Notes: generated by a model from the sequence alone, not told the origin. Positions 43,341 to 53,022 are shown, counted from the first letter of the stretch. The stretch is DNA of 64,000 bases from JAJRXR01 sp041987545 (GCA_041987545.1 JBHIWH010000009.1:62001-126000); one strand, 5' to 3'. Made by a program: numbers and translations.

Positions 43341-44899
43341 GGTGACGAGGGTAGGCGATCGGCGGGCGCCGGCCGGTCGGTCCGGCGCGAGTAGCGGCCC
43401 GTCCAGGGCGACTCCAGCCTGGTCACGGTCCAGAGGCCGAAGTGCCCCAGCAGGGTGTCGCCCGGTCGGATGCAGTACCCGCCGCGGAGATGCTCGGGGT
43501 ACGCCGGGTCCTGCATGCGGTAGAGCATGAGGTCGCCGGGCTGGGGCTCGCCACCCAGGGGCGCCTCCTCGGAGCGGGCCAGGCCCGGGTAGACCCCGCG
43601 TTCGAGGTAGATGTGGGCGGCGGTGCGGAGCTGGTCCGGCGAGACCCAGAGGGCGGGCCAGTCGTCGGTCGAGCCGCCGGCGTAGTCGTCGAAGTACTCG
43701 AGCATGTCGGCGCGGTACCCGGGCGGCGGCGAGTGGATGCGCACGCCGCTGATCTCGAACAGCACGACGAGGACGGCCAGCGCCGGCGCAATCCAGACCG
43801 GGATCAGCCGCCCGAGCCGACGGCGTCCGCGGGGCATCACGCGCACGAGAAACCCCGCGCCAAGCAGTGACAGCGCCGGGTACGCGGGCACGACGTACCG
43901 CATCGACTTGCCGGCGAGCGTCGAGAGAATCACGATCCAGGCCAGGCCCCACAGGAGCCCCAACGCGTCGCCCGCCCAGGCGCCCGTGACCGGGCGTCGG
44001 CGCCAGACGATGTACACGAGCGCGCCGGTGAGCGTGAGCAGCCAAGGCCAGTACGTCTCGCCCAGCTGCTGGGCGTAGTACCAGAACGGCTCGGGGACGA
44101 CGATGTCGCCGCCCTGGAAGCGCTGGATCGTCTCGGCGCCGAAGTACGTGTCGAGGAAGGGCTGGGGGGACTGAGCCGGGTAGGCCCGGATCATCTCCAG
44201 GTGCCAGGGGACCGCCAGCGCCACGCCGACGACGACGAGCGCGACGAGCCAGGGGATCAGCCTCGCCCGCCCGGCGGCCCAGAGCCAGGCGGCCAGCAGG
44301 GGCACGAGCAGCAACGCCGCCCCGGGCTTGACCATGAGGGCCGCGCCCATCGGGACGCCGGCGAGGACGATCCACCACGGGCTTCGCGCCCGCCCCCGCC
44401 GGGCGCCGGTCGCGTGCGTCACGCCCCACGCGCACAGCAGCACGAACAGCGCCAGGGGCAAATCGAGCGAGTACGCGTGCGTGTACCGGAAGACCTCGTG
44501 GGTGAGGGCGAAGATGAGGGCCGCGGCCATCGCGACGCGCAGCCGCACGATTCCCCGGAGCATCAGAAAGACACCCGTCGCGGTCAGCCCCGCGTACGCG
44601 CCCATCGCCAGGCGGACGGCCCAGAGCTCGGGCCCGAACGCCGCGACGAAGGGTGCGACCATCCAGAAGGCCATGGGCGGCTTGCGGTGGTACGGGGCGT
44701 CACCCAGCATCGGGTGCAGCCAGTCGCCCGACTCGACCATGCCCTGGGTGACGGCGGCGTAGACGTGCGAGTCGGTCCGGAAGTCGCCCTGGTTGATGCC
44801 GGCGATCGTGATGAGCACGACCACCAACGCCGGGGCGAGCGCAAACCACACGCGCCACAGGCGGATGGGGACACGGCCATGGCACGGGGTCGGGCGCAC
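43337..44899 (-). CDS. ArnT/PMT-like glycosyltransferase family 39
   Basis: About 520 aa; start uncertain (GTG 44899, or GTG 44923). Features: TDSHVYAAVTQGMVESGDWL (the D-x catalytic loop of GT-C enzymes), PYHRKPPMAFWMVAPF, about 11 hydrophobic helices (e.g. LLVPLLAAWLWAAGRARLIP), and SMRYVVPAYPALSLL. GT39 enzymes transfer sugars from polyprenyl-phosphate carriers to periplasmic acceptors such as lipid A. Its downstream neighbours are the EamA half-transporter and gmhA, all with 4-nt overlaps. The acceptor is not determinable. Confidence 0.9.
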   Translation of the reverse strand: MRPTPCHGRVPIRLWRVWFALAPALVVVLITIAGINQGDFRTDSHVYAAVTQGMVESGDWLHPMLGDAPYHRKPPMAFWMVAPFVAAFGPELWAVRLAMGAYAGLTATGVFLMLRGIVRLRVAMAAALIFALTHEVFRYTHAYSLDLPLALFVLLCAWGVTHATGARRGRARSPWWIVLAGVPMGAALMVKPGAALLLVPLLAAWLWAAGRARLIPWLVALVVVGVALAVPWHLEMIRAYPAQSPQPFLDTYFGAETIQRFQGGDIVVPEPFWYYAQQLGETYWPWLLTLTGALVYIVWRRRPVTGAWAGDALGLLWGLAWIVILSTLAGKSMRYVVPAYPALSLLGAGFLVRVMPRGRRRLGRLIPVWIAPALAVLVVLFEISGVRIHSPPPGYRADMLEYFDDYAGGSTDDWPALWVSPDQLRTAAHIYLERGVYPGLARSEEAPLGGEPQPGDLMLYRMQDPAYPEHLRGGYCIRPGDTLLGHFGLWTVTRLESPWTGRYSRRTDRPAPADRLPSSP

Positions 44900-44993
44900 G
44901 GGGCGTGAGTCTAGGGAAACCACGGACGCGCGCCGGTGTGGAGACGGTGTCGAGAGACGGGCGACGGCGGGCCCGAGGCTATCCTCTCCCCCC

Positions 44994-47747
44994 GTGCCCA
45001 AGGACCCGTGGGACACCCCGGCGATGCGCCAGTTCCGGCGCTTCAAGGAGCAGCACCCCGAGTGCGTGCTGTTCTTCCGGATGGGCGACTTCTACGAGAT
45101 GTTCGGCGAGGACGCCGAGCGGCTCGCGCCGGCGCTGGGGCTCCGCCTGTCCAACCGCGGCAGCCCGATCCCTATGGCGGGCGTCCCCCACCACCAGCTG
45201 GACACGTACCTGCGCAAGGCCATCGCCCAGGGCTTCCGCGTCGCGGTCTGCGACCAGGTGCAGGACCCGAAGGAGGCCAAGGGCGTCGTCGAGCGCGCGG
45301 TCACCCAGGTCGTCACCCCCGGGACGCTCGTGGACGAGAGCCTGCTCTCGGGCGAGCAGGTCGCGTCGCTGGCGGCGGTGGCGTTCGTGGACGACGAGAC
45401 GGCCGCGTGCGCGATCGCGGAGCTGTCCACGGGCGAACTCGTGCTGGCCGACGGCTCGCCCGAGGCGGTGCTCGACGAGCTGGCGCAACGCTCCGTGCGC
45501 GAGGTGCTGTACGCCGAGACGGCCGACGGGAAGACCCCGGCGCGAGTCCGCAATCTGGTCGAGGCGCTGGGCGCGCACGCGACGGCGCGGGCGGCGTGGC
45601 ACTTCCGGCACGCCGAGGCGATGGAGGCGGTCCGCGAGCAGTACCGCGTCGCCGGCGTCGAGGGCTTCGGGCTGGCCGAGGACGACCCGGCGATCGGCGC
45701 CCTGGGCGCCGCGGTCCGGTACCTGCGGGAGACGCAGGGCGTCGGGCGCGAGGCGAGCGACGCGGCCTCGGGCGGCGAGTTCCAGCGGCAGGCGGTGACG
45801 CTGGCGCACCTGCGCCCGCCGCGGCGCGAGGAGCACGAGCGCTTCTGCGCGTTGGACGCCACGAGCCTGCGGGCCCTCGAGATCGAGCGGACGATCCGGT
45901 CGGGCTCGGTCGCCGGGTCGCTGCTGGGCGTGTTCCTGGAGAGCCCGACGGGGACGCGGTGCGTCCTGCGGACGCCCATGGGCCGGCGGCTGATCCGCGA
46001 GTGGCTGTGCCGCCCGCTGGCGCGGGCCGAGGACGTGCGGGCCCGGCAGGACGCCGTGGCCGCGTTGGTCGAGGACCGGACCGCGGCGGGCGCGCTGGCG
46101 AACCTGCTCTCCGGCGTGCAGGACGTGGCGCGGATCGCCGGGCGCCTGGCGCTCGGGCGCCTGACGCCGCGGGACCTGGTCTGCCTGGGCGGGGCGATCG
46201 AGCGGCTGCCGGCGCTGGTGGACACGGTCTCGAACACGCCGGCGCTCCGGGCTCTGCACGAGAGGCTGGCCTCGGCGCGGGCGTCGGTCTCGGGGCTGGG
46301 CGACTCGATCCTGCGCTCGTGCGTCGAGGACCCTCCCGGGCACCTGCGCGAGGGCGGGCTGATCCGCGATGGCGTGGACGACGAGCTGGACGAGGCGCGC
46401 TCGCTGCAGCGGGACGCCGGGCAGTGGCTGGCCGATTACCAGTCGCGGCTGATCGCCGAGCACGACCTGCCGTCGCTGAAGGTCGGGTACAACAAGGTCT
46501 TCGGGTACTACATCGAGCTGCCGGCGGCCCAGGCCAGGCGCGCGCCCGTGGCGCTGACGCGCAAGCAGACGCTGAAGAACGCCGAGCGGTTCGTCACGCC
46601 CGAGCTCCGGGAGTTCGAGCACCGGGTGACGACGGCCGACGCGCGGGCCGTCGCGCGGGAGCGAGAGCTATTCGACGAGCTCGTGCGGCGGGCGTCGGCG
46701 CTCGTGGGCGAGCTGCAGGCGTACGCCGACGCGCTGGCCGAGCTGGACGCGCTGCTGGGCCTGGCCGACAAGGCCCGGGCGCGGGGGTGGGTGCGGCCCG
46801 AGGTCGTGGACGAGAGCGTCCTGTCGATCCACGGCGGGCGGCACCCGGTGCTCGACGAGCTGCTCGAGGGCCGGTTCGTGCCCAACGACTGCGAGCTGGG
46901 CGTCGGCGACGCCGAGGCGCGGCTGGCGCTGATCACCGGGCCCAACATGGCCGGCAAGAGCACGTACATCCGGCAGACGGCGCTGCTGGTCGTGCTGGCC
47001 TCGATCGGGAGTTTCGTGCCCGCGGACCGGGCGAGCGTGGGCGTGTGCGACCGGGTGTTCACCCGCGTCGGCGCCGACGACGCGCTGCACCGGGGCCAGT
47101 CCACGTTCATGGTCGAGATGACGGAGACGGCTGCGATCCTGAACAACGCCGGTGAGCGTTCGCTGGTCATCCTCGACGAGATCGGGCGGGGGACGAGCAC
47201 GCTGGACGGGCTGAGCCTGGCGTGGGCGATCGCCGAGCGGCTGGCGGGAGAGGGGGCGGGCGAGGACGGATCGACGGGCCCCAGGACACTCTTCGCGACG
47301 CACTACCACGAGATCACGGACCTGGAGGACCAGCTCCCGGGGCGGGTGCGGAACCTGCAGGTCGCGGTCCGGGAGTGGACGGCGCCCGACGAGCAGGACC
47401 CCGAGGGCCGCGCCGAGATCATCTTCCTGCACCGGATCCTGCCCGGGCGTGCCGACCAGTCGTACGGCGTGCACGTCGCGGCGCTGGCCGGGATCCCGCC
47501 GTCGGTGACGGCCCGCGCGCGAGAGATCCTCGAGTCACTCTCCGTGCAGCACGCGGGCGGGCTTGACGCGGGCCGGGCGGCGGCGACCCCGGATCGGCCC
47601 GGCGCCGAGGCGCAGCTCGGCCTGTTCGCGCCGTCGCACCCGGTCGTGGACCGCCTCCGCGAGATCAAGCTCGACGGGCTCTCGCCCCTGCAGGCGTTCG
47701 ACCAGCTCCGGGCGCTGCAGTCCGAGGCGGGGCCTGAGCGGGACTGA
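44994..47747 (+). CDS. mutS: DNA mismatch repair ATPase MutS
   Basis: 917 aa from GTG 44994 (MPKDPWDTPAMRQF). The mismatch-binding Phe-x-Glu is FRMGDFYEMFGED. The Walker A is GPNMAGKSTYIRQTALL (about 648-664), followed by MVEMTETAAILNNA, the Walker B LVILDEIGRGTSTLDGLSLA and the TLFATHYHE switch. It recognises mismatches and insertion loops and starts repair with MutL, which is not in the window. Divergent from the GT39 gene. MutS1 type with normal domain order. Confidence 0.98.
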   Translation: MPKDPWDTPAMRQFRRFKEQHPECVLFFRMGDFYEMFGEDAERLAPALGLRLSNRGSPIPMAGVPHHQLDTYLRKAIAQGFRVAVCDQVQDPKEAKGVVERAVTQVVTPGTLVDESLLSGEQVASLAAVAFVDDETAACAIAELSTGELVLADGSPEAVLDELAQRSVREVLYAETADGKTPARVRNLVEALGAHATARAAWHFRHAEAMEAVREQYRVAGVEGFGLAEDDPAIGALGAAVRYLRETQGVGREASDAASGGEFQRQAVTLAHLRPPRREEHERFCALDATSLRALEIERTIRSGSVAGSLLGVFLESPTGTRCVLRTPMGRRLIREWLCRPLARAEDVRARQDAVAALVEDRTAAGALANLLSGVQDVARIAGRLALGRLTPRDLVCLGGAIERLPALVDTVSNTPALRALHERLASARASVSGLGDSILRSCVEDPPGHLREGGLIRDGVDDELDEARSLQRDAGQWLADYQSRLIAEHDLPSLKVGYNKVFGYYIELPAAQARRAPVALTRKQTLKNAERFVTPELREFEHRVTTADARAVARERELFDELVRRASALVGELQAYADALAELDALLGLADKARARGWVRPEVVDESVLSIHGGRHPVLDELLEGRFVPNDCELGVGDAEARLALITGPNMAGKSTYIRQTALLVVLASIGSFVPADRASVGVCDRVFTRVGADDALHRGQSTFMVEMTETAAILNNAGERSLVILDEIGRGTSTLDGLSLAWAIAERLAGEGAGEDGSTGPRTLFATHYHEITDLEDQLPGRVRNLQVAVREWTAPDEQDPEGRAEIIFLHRILPGRADQSYGVHVAALAGIPPSVTARAREILESLSVQHAGGLDAGRAAATPDRPGAEAQLGLFAPSHPVVDRLREIKLDGLSPLQAFDQLRALQSEAGPERD

Positions 47748-47762
47748 CTCCCGAGCTCCGGC

Positions 47763-48740
47763 TCAGTCCTCGGCGTCGGCCGACTTGTCCAGGGGTTCGC
47801 CCTTGGGCACGTAGACCAGGTCGTACCGGGGCTCCCACTCCTGGGACTCGTCGTTCCAGCGCGTCCCGGTCTGGCGGACGCGCCCCTCGGCGATCGGGCG
47901 GACGAACATCCGCACGCGGCTCGCGGGCCCCTGCCCGCCGACGCGCTCGCCCTCGAACAGGATGCCGTTCTCGTGCCGGCGCCCGACGAACTCGACGAGC
48001 CCGCCCGCGTCGGACCAGACCTGCTTCCAGACGCCCTCGCGGGGGTCGTAGTAGTTGAAGCTCTCGCCCGTGTTGCCCTGGCTGTCGGTCCACTGCTCGA
48101 GGATGAACCGGTCCTGGTTGCGGAGGCTGAGCCTGTTCGTGCCCGCGCGGCCGCCGTTGCTGGCGCCGTACACGTCCCACTCGCCCACCCAGAAGTGCAG
48201 CAGGGTGTTGATCGGGCCCGCACGCATCTTGCCGAGGGCGGCCTCGAACCGCTCGTCGTTGCGGATGGACCTGAGGTCCGAGTCGTTCTTGGCGACCTCG
48301 GCGCTGACGAAGCCCGCGGCGATCGCCCGGTCGAGGGCGGAGAACGCCTCATCGGTGTGCCCGAGCAGCGCGTGCGCGCACGCCAGGTTGTACAGCGCCG
48401 TCGGCGCGCTCTGGCGGAAGCCGGCCGCCTTCTCGTGCAGCCCGATCGCGCGCTTGTAGTCGCCCGAGGCATGGACCGCGTAGGCCAGCTGGAACCAGGC
48501 GCCCGCGTGCTGCGGCTGCTGCTCGACCACTTTCTCGAAGCTGGCGATCGCGTCCTTCCACCGCTGCTCGCCCGCGGCCTGCTGGCCCCGCTGGAACTCC
48601 TGGGCGACCGGGTCGTCCTGCATCGCCGTCCTGGGCGCCTCGGGCTCCTGGAGCAGGCCGGCGACGAACACGCCGAGGCAGGCGAGCAGGCCGATGACGG
48701 CCGAGACTCGGACGAGGACGCCGGTCGGGTTCCGCTGCAT
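47763..48740 (-). CDS. Membrane-anchored TPR protein with beta-rich C-terminal domain (325 aa)
   Basis: The ATG at 48740 has AGGAG upstream. An N-terminal transmembrane anchor (about 9-31, VSAVIGLLACLGVFVAGLL) is followed by TPRs at about 45-150 (e.g. WKDAIASFEKVVEQQPQHAG). The C-terminal domain, about 175-300 (LHFWVGEWDVYGASNGGRAG, then SFNYYDPREGVWKQVWSDAG), resembles the lipocalin-like DUF1579-type 'W-x-G-E-W' fold seen in secreted proteins. Convergent with mutS. Function unknown. Confidence 0.8.
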   Translation of the reverse strand: MQRNPTGVLVRVSAVIGLLACLGVFVAGLLQEPEAPRTAMQDDPVAQEFQRGQQAAGEQRWKDAIASFEKVVEQQPQHAGAWFQLAYAVHASGDYKRAIGLHEKAAGFRQSAPTALYNLACAHALLGHTDEAFSALDRAIAAGFVSAEVAKNDSDLRSIRNDERFEAALGKMRAGPINTLLHFWVGEWDVYGASNGGRAGTNRLSLRNQDRFILEQWTDSQGNTGESFNYYDPREGVWKQVWSDAGGLVEFVGRRHENGILFEGERVGGQGPASRVRMFVRPIAEGRVRQTGTRWNDESQEWEPRYDLVYVPKGEPLDKSADAED

Positions 48741-49009
48741 GTCTGTCTCCTGGGCAGGGGGTCTGTCCGGGCCGGGGGTCTGGTTCAGGCCGGGAGCCGG
48801 GGGCCCGGTCCGCACGGGGGGCCAGGGCGGATGCGTGGGTTGTACCGCCAGGCCCCCGCCCGGGTTGGGGCGGCGGCCGCTTCCCGAGGGCGTTCTCGGA
48901 CAGGCAGGATCGTCGTAACCCATTGTTCCGGAACAGCTTCCCGTGTCGGTCGGCCGGCCGCCGACCGCGGATGTCCGGGGGAACCAGGGTATCCGACGCT
49001 CAGTCAACC

Positions 49010-49816
49010 ATGCGATACGCCACCCCCACCGCCGCCTGCCTGCTCTCCATCGCCCTCGCCGCCGGCTGCGCCTCGAGCCAGCGGGACGTCGCCCGGGAGG
49101 GGGGCGTCTCGGCGCCCTCGGCCCACACGCAGCAGGACCATTCCGCGACGGCCTCGTCGCTGTTCAAGACGATCGAGCTGAGCGAGGCCGAGAAGAGCCA
49201 CGCCAGGTCGAGCCTGGGCTTCGAGTTCCCGGTGTACGAGACGCCGGCGTCGGCGCTGTCGTGGGACGAGGTCGCGGCCGAGCTGCTGGCGATGCGCGCC
49301 CCGGCCCTGGCCCAGTACCGCCGATCGGCGCCCGAGTCGCAGCGCGACCCGGTCGTCCACGACTACGTGATGGCGGTCGATCGGGCGCACACGGAGCGGC
49401 TGAAGCAGATCGTGGCGGCCAAGGGCTGGCCGGGCCCGGAGCAGGTCGGCGCGCGGGCCGCGTCGGCGGCGATCCTGACCGCCCAGTACGCCGGCCACGA
49501 CCCGGACTTCCTCCAGGACGCGATCGGGCACATGACGCCCATGGTCAAGGCGGGCGTGCTGCACGGCGGGTACGTCGCGGTGCTCACCGACCGCCTCCGC
49601 GTCTACCGCGGTCAGCCCCAGCTCTACGGCACGCAGATGCGCGTCTCGCCCGACGCGTACAACCTCCCGATCATCCTGCCGGCGACGCCGATCGAGGACC
49701 CCCAGAACCTGGACGCGCGGCGCGCGTCCATGGGCCTGCCGCCGCACACGTCCTTCAAGACCGAGATCGCCGAGTCGTTCTCGGGCGCGAGCACGGCGAG
49801 CGCGAAGTCTGACTGA
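49010..49816 (+). CDS. DUF6624-like lipoprotein (268 aa)
   Basis: ATG 49010. The lipoprotein signal is CLLSIALAAGC with the acylated Cys near residue 20. The body, about 105-240, has the pattern RAHTERLKQIVAAKGWPGPE, then QYAGHDPDFLQDAIGHM, VLTDRLRVYRGQPQLYGTQM and ARRASMGLPPH. This matches what I recall of DUF6624, a family of unknown biochemical role. The family name is from memory and should be treated as provisional. Confidence 0.75.
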   Translation: MRYATPTAACLLSIALAAGCASSQRDVAREGGVSAPSAHTQQDHSATASSLFKTIELSEAEKSHARSSLGFEFPVYETPASALSWDEVAAELLAMRAPALAQYRRSAPESQRDPVVHDYVMAVDRAHTERLKQIVAAKGWPGPEQVGARAASAAILTAQYAGHDPDFLQDAIGHMTPMVKAGVLHGGYVAVLTDRLRVYRGQPQLYGTQMRVSPDAYNLPIILPATPIEDPQNLDARRASMGLPPHTSFKTEIAESFSGASTASAKSD

Positions 49817-49944
49817 GGCCTGGCCGCCGAGACCGGGGCCGGCGCTCACGGAGCGACGCGGGGTGGGCCGATCGGCCCGCCCTGTTTCTTTTTGCCGAGG
49901 CGCCGCTAGCATCCCCGGCGCGACCGCGCGGGGAGGCGAGACGG

Positions 49945-50517
49945 ATGATCGAGACCGAGCTGCTGGCCGCCAAGTTCGACCTGGGCCTGCCCTACGAGCG
50001 ATACGTCGCGACGGCCAAGCCGGAGCACAAGGACAACTGGCTCTCGTTCCAGGAGCGGGCCGCCCTGACCGGGGCCCAGCGGGCGCTGGTCGCCGCGTTC
50101 ATCCGCCCGATCAACGCCCTGGCGGTCTCTGGCACGTGGTGCGGCGATTGCGTGCAGCAGCTGCCGTTCCTGAAGTTCATCGAGGAGGCCAACCCGGCGG
50201 TGGTCCGCTGCCGCTTCGTGGACCGGGACGAGCACCGCGACCTGGCCGACCGGCTGTTCATCTGCGACGGCGTCCGCGTGCCGGTGGTGATCCTGATGAA
50301 CGAGGAGATGGACTTCCTGGCGGCCGTCGGTGATCGGACTTTGGCGCGGTACCGGGCGCTGGCTTCGCGGCAGCTCGGCGGGGCCTGCCCCCTGCCCGGG
50401 GCGCCCCTGCCCGACGACGAGGTCGCCGCCACGCGGCAGGACTGGGTGGACCAGTTCGAGCGGGCCCATCTGATGTGCCGCCTGAGCACGAAGCTGCGCG
50501 CGAAGCACGGCGACTGA
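49945..50517 (+). CDS. Thioredoxin-family protein (190 aa, cytoplasmic)
   Basis: ATG 49945 with GGGAGG upstream. A helical N-terminus (KPEHKDNWLSFQERAALTGA) precedes a thioredoxin fold with redox motif SGTWCGDCVQQLPFLKF (CGDC) and the cis-Pro region GVRVPVVILMNEEM. No signal peptide. The CGDC motif resembles bacterial thioredoxin-family proteins seen in actinomycetes and planctomycetes. It probably reduces disulfides of an unknown client. Confidence 0.85.
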   Translation: MIETELLAAKFDLGLPYERYVATAKPEHKDNWLSFQERAALTGAQRALVAAFIRPINALAVSGTWCGDCVQQLPFLKFIEEANPAVVRCRFVDRDEHRDLADRLFICDGVRVPVVILMNEEMDFLAAVGDRTLARYRALASRQLGGACPLPGAPLPDDEVAATRQDWVDQFERAHLMCRLSTKLRAKHGD

Positions 50518-50686
50518 GGCGCCGAGGGCCCCCGGGGCGTGAAGCTGGGCAAGGCTTGGCGCGTGCGCGGCTGGCGCGGCGTCGAAGGTCTGCTCCGAAA
50601 CCGCCAGTCGTGGCGGCGGCGCCGCCTGCGCGTCATGTTCTGCTCCGAGGCCCCCGCACGCCGAGCGCGGGCTCAGGAGAGACACG

Positions 50687-51418
50687 ATGAGACGGACAGC
50701 CCTGCCCGTGATCGCAGCGACGGCCCTGGCGACGCTCGCCGGCCCCGCACTCGCCCAGCCACTGCTCCCGCTCGAGCCCGGGGGCTTCACGCTCCCGGCG
50801 CCGCGGACCGGGGGCGCGCCCCGGGACGCGTCGAGCGAGCTGTTTGGCGCGGCGATCACGATCCACTCGGCGGGCGGCTACGACTTCCTCGACTCGGCGC
50901 CCGACGTGCACATCTTCGGGGGCACCGCGTTCGTCGGGCTCAACTCGACCGAGCCGTGGCGTTCCATGCACGTGACCACGTCCCAGGCCCAGGTCGCGCC
51001 GCACACGTTCGAGTTCGTCATCGAGTGGGGCATGGACGACGGGGGCGCCCTCATTTCCGCCGGCTCGCTGCTGGGCGGCAACCCGATCACCGGGCTCGGG
51101 TTCCACGTCGGCGAGGGCGCCGCCCCGGGGCACCTGATCCAGTGGGAAGACAGCGCCGGCTTCACGATCGTCGGCACGAGCTTCAAGCTCTTCGATCTGT
51201 CGGGCGAGGATCTGCTCGGCGGGACGGGCGAGTTCATCGCCAGCATCAACGGCGGGGCGGGGCTCTCGGGCCAGGGCTTCGCCGGGGGCCAGGACGTATC
51301 GCAGTTCGGCGCCGCCCGGGCGGTGGCGACGATCTCGGTCCGCGAGGCGCCCGCGCCCTCGGGCCTGGGCGTGCTCGCCTTCGGCGGCGCGGTGCTGGCC
51401 AGGCGTCGGCGCCGCTGA
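50687..51418 (+). CDS. PEP-CTERM-type exported surface protein (243 aa)
   Basis: ATG 50687 with AGGAGAG upstream. The signal peptide is ALPVIAATALATLAGPALAQ. The middle is beta-rich and Gly-rich (e.g. LGGNPITGLGFHVGEGAA). The C-terminus is a sorting tripartite signal: APAPSGLGVLAFGGAVLARR then basic residues. The motif before the helix is APAP rather than PEP, so recognition by an exosortase is plausible but atypical. No exosortase is in the window. Family not recognised. Confidence 0.8.
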   Translation: MRRTALPVIAATALATLAGPALAQPLLPLEPGGFTLPAPRTGGAPRDASSELFGAAITIHSAGGYDFLDSAPDVHIFGGTAFVGLNSTEPWRSMHVTTSQAQVAPHTFEFVIEWGMDDGGALISAGSLLGGNPITGLGFHVGEGAAPGHLIQWEDSAGFTIVGTSFKLFDLSGEDLLGGTGEFIASINGGAGLSGQGFAGGQDVSQFGAARAVATISVREAPAPSGLGVLAFGGAVLARRRRR

Positions 51419-51430
51419 CCCGAGCCGGAT

Positions 51431-51973
51431 CTACCGCAGAGCGCGGTCCCCACGGGCCTTCCGGGCCTCGTTCACCACGACCAGCGCCGGCGGGTGCGCC
51501 CCGACGAGCTTGACCAGCTGGCTCGCCGTGCACGCCAGCCGCGTCGAAGCCCACTTCGGATCCCACGAGCAGGCCGCCAGCACGTCCATCGCCTCGGCGA
51601 GCATCGCCGGGTAGTCCGCGTGGCGTGTGTTGAGCGCGATCTTGCCGCCGCGGACGCGGGAGCGCCACAGGTCAGACCGGATCTCGCCCTCGGGCACAAG
51701 CACGCGTTGCTCGGTCGCCAGGGCCAGGCGGAGGCGGCGCAACGCGACCTTCCGGTTGACCTCCGGGCTGCGGCGCTCGCCGGCGTGGGCGGTGATGCCC
51801 GTCGGCTCGTGGGTGAGCTGGACGAGGGTCTGGACCTTGTTGCGGTGCTGGCCGCCGGGGCCCGAGCCGCGCCCGCGGGTCATCGCGCACTGCTTGAGCA
51901 GTTCGTCCTCGGGCAGCGCGGCCGGGTGCGTCGGGCGGGGGACGCTGGGCTGGTCGAGGAACGGGTCGGGCAT
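51431..51973 (-). CDS. Peptide-chain-release-factor-like protein (GGQ domain only)
   Basis: 180 aa from ATG 51973, or GTG 51982 overlapping the tsaD stop. The catalytic motif is GSGPGGQHRNKVQTLVQLTH (GGQ). There are no codon-recognition domains. The C-terminal half (YPAMLAEAMDVLAACSWDPK, then VKLVGAHPPALVVVNEARKA) differs from the basic tail of ArfB. It probably hydrolyses peptidyl-tRNA in ribosome rescue or quality control. It is coupled to tsaD and convergent with the PEP-CTERM gene. Confidence 0.85.
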   Translation of the reverse strand: MPDPFLDQPSVPRPTHPAALPEDELLKQCAMTRGRGSGPGGQHRNKVQTLVQLTHEPTGITAHAGERRSPEVNRKVALRRLRLALATEQRVLVPEGEIRSDLWRSRVRGGKIALNTRHADYPAMLAEAMDVLAACSWDPKWASTRLACTASQLVKLVGAHPPALVVVNEARKARGDRALR

Positions 51974-51975
51974 CT

Positions 51976-53022
51976 CTAGCACGCCGTCGTCGGGACGGCC
52001 TCGAGGTCGAGCCCGTCGCGGCGCCCCGCGTCCAGCAGCACGTGCCCCAGCCCCGCGATCATCGCCGCGTTGTCCACGCAGTTGCGCATCTCCGGGATCC
52101 GGAGCGCAACGCCGCGGTCCTTGGCGAACGCCTCGGCCTCACGCCGCAGACGCGAGTTGGCGCTCACCCCCCCGCCGACGATCAGCGTGCGGCAGCCGTC
52201 CACGCGCTCGATCGCCCGCCCGAGCTTGAGGATCAGCGCGGCCACCGCGGCCCTCTGAAAACTCGCGCAGACGTCGCGGCGCTGCGCGTCGGTGAGCGAC
52301 GCCGCGTCGCGGGGCTCGTCCTTGCCCGGCACGCCCCGAACGGCGTACAGCACGGCCGTCTTGAGCCCCGAGAAACTCAGATCGAGCGAGTCGCGCCCCA
52401 AACGGCTGACCGGGAAGTCGTGGGCGGACTCGTCGGCGCCGGGCTCGGACGCGAGGCGGTCCACGTTGGGCCCTCCCGGGTAGGGCAGGCCCAGGATCGC
52501 CGCGACCTTGTCGTACGCCTCGCCGACGGCGTCGTCGATCGTGGCGCCGAGGCGGGTGAGCTTGGTCGGTGAGGCGCACTCGTACAAGGAGGTGTGCCCG
52601 CCACTGACGACCAGGCCCAGGGCCGGGTAGGCGTCGTCGAGCGTCGCGGGCTCGACGCCCAAAAACGCCGCGTGCAAGTGCGCGTGCACGTGGTCCACGC
52701 CGACCAGGGGCCTTCCCAGCGACCAGGCCAGGGCCTTGCCCGCCGAGACTCCGACGAGCAGCGAGCCGATGAGCCCCGGCCGGTTGCCGACGGCGACCGC
52801 GTCGAGGTCCGACAGCGACACGCCCGCCCGCTTCAGGGCCTCGCGGACGACGGGCAGGATCGCCCGCTCGTGCTGGCGGCTGGCGATCTCGGGCACCACC
52901 CCGCCGTACTCGGCGTGCAGGTCGTCCTGCGAGAGCACGACGCTGGAGCGCACGCCCGTCGGCGAGTCGGCGACCGCCGCGGCCGTCTCGTCGCAGGATG
53001 TCTCGATCCCGAGCACCAGCAT
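51976..53022 (-). CDS. tsaD: tRNA N6-adenosine threonylcarbamoyltransferase
   Basis: 348 aa from ATG 53022. ASKHA-fold features: VLGIETSCDETAAAVADS, NRPGLIGSLLVGVSAGKALA, metal ligands in VDHVHAHLHAAFLG, then VVSGGHTSLYE, DLSFSGLKTAVLYAVRG and VGGGVSANSRLR. With TsaB/C/E it makes t6A37 in tRNAs that read ANN codons, including the tRNA-Thr in this window. Length is typical. The release-factor-like gene follows directly. Confidence 0.97.
   Translation of the reverse strand: MLVLGIETSCDETAAAVADSPTGVRSSVVLSQDDLHAEYGGVVPEIASRQHERAILPVVREALKRAGVSLSDLDAVAVGNRPGLIGSLLVGVSAGKALAWSLGRPLVGVDHVHAHLHAAFLGVEPATLDDAYPALGLVVSGGHTSLYECASPTKLTRLGATIDDAVGEAYDKVAAILGLPYPGGPNVDRLASEPGADESAHDFPVSRLGRDSLDLSFSGLKTAVLYAVRGVPGKDEPRDAASLTDAQRRDVCASFQRAAVAALILKLGRAIERVDGCRTLIVGGGVSANSRLRREAEAFAKDRGVALRIPEMRNCVDNAAMIAGLGHVLLDAGRRDGLDLEAVPTTAC

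Noticed and set aside
44979..46622. 547-codon minus-strand frame opposite mutS
   Set aside because: Shadow of mutS; no motifs.
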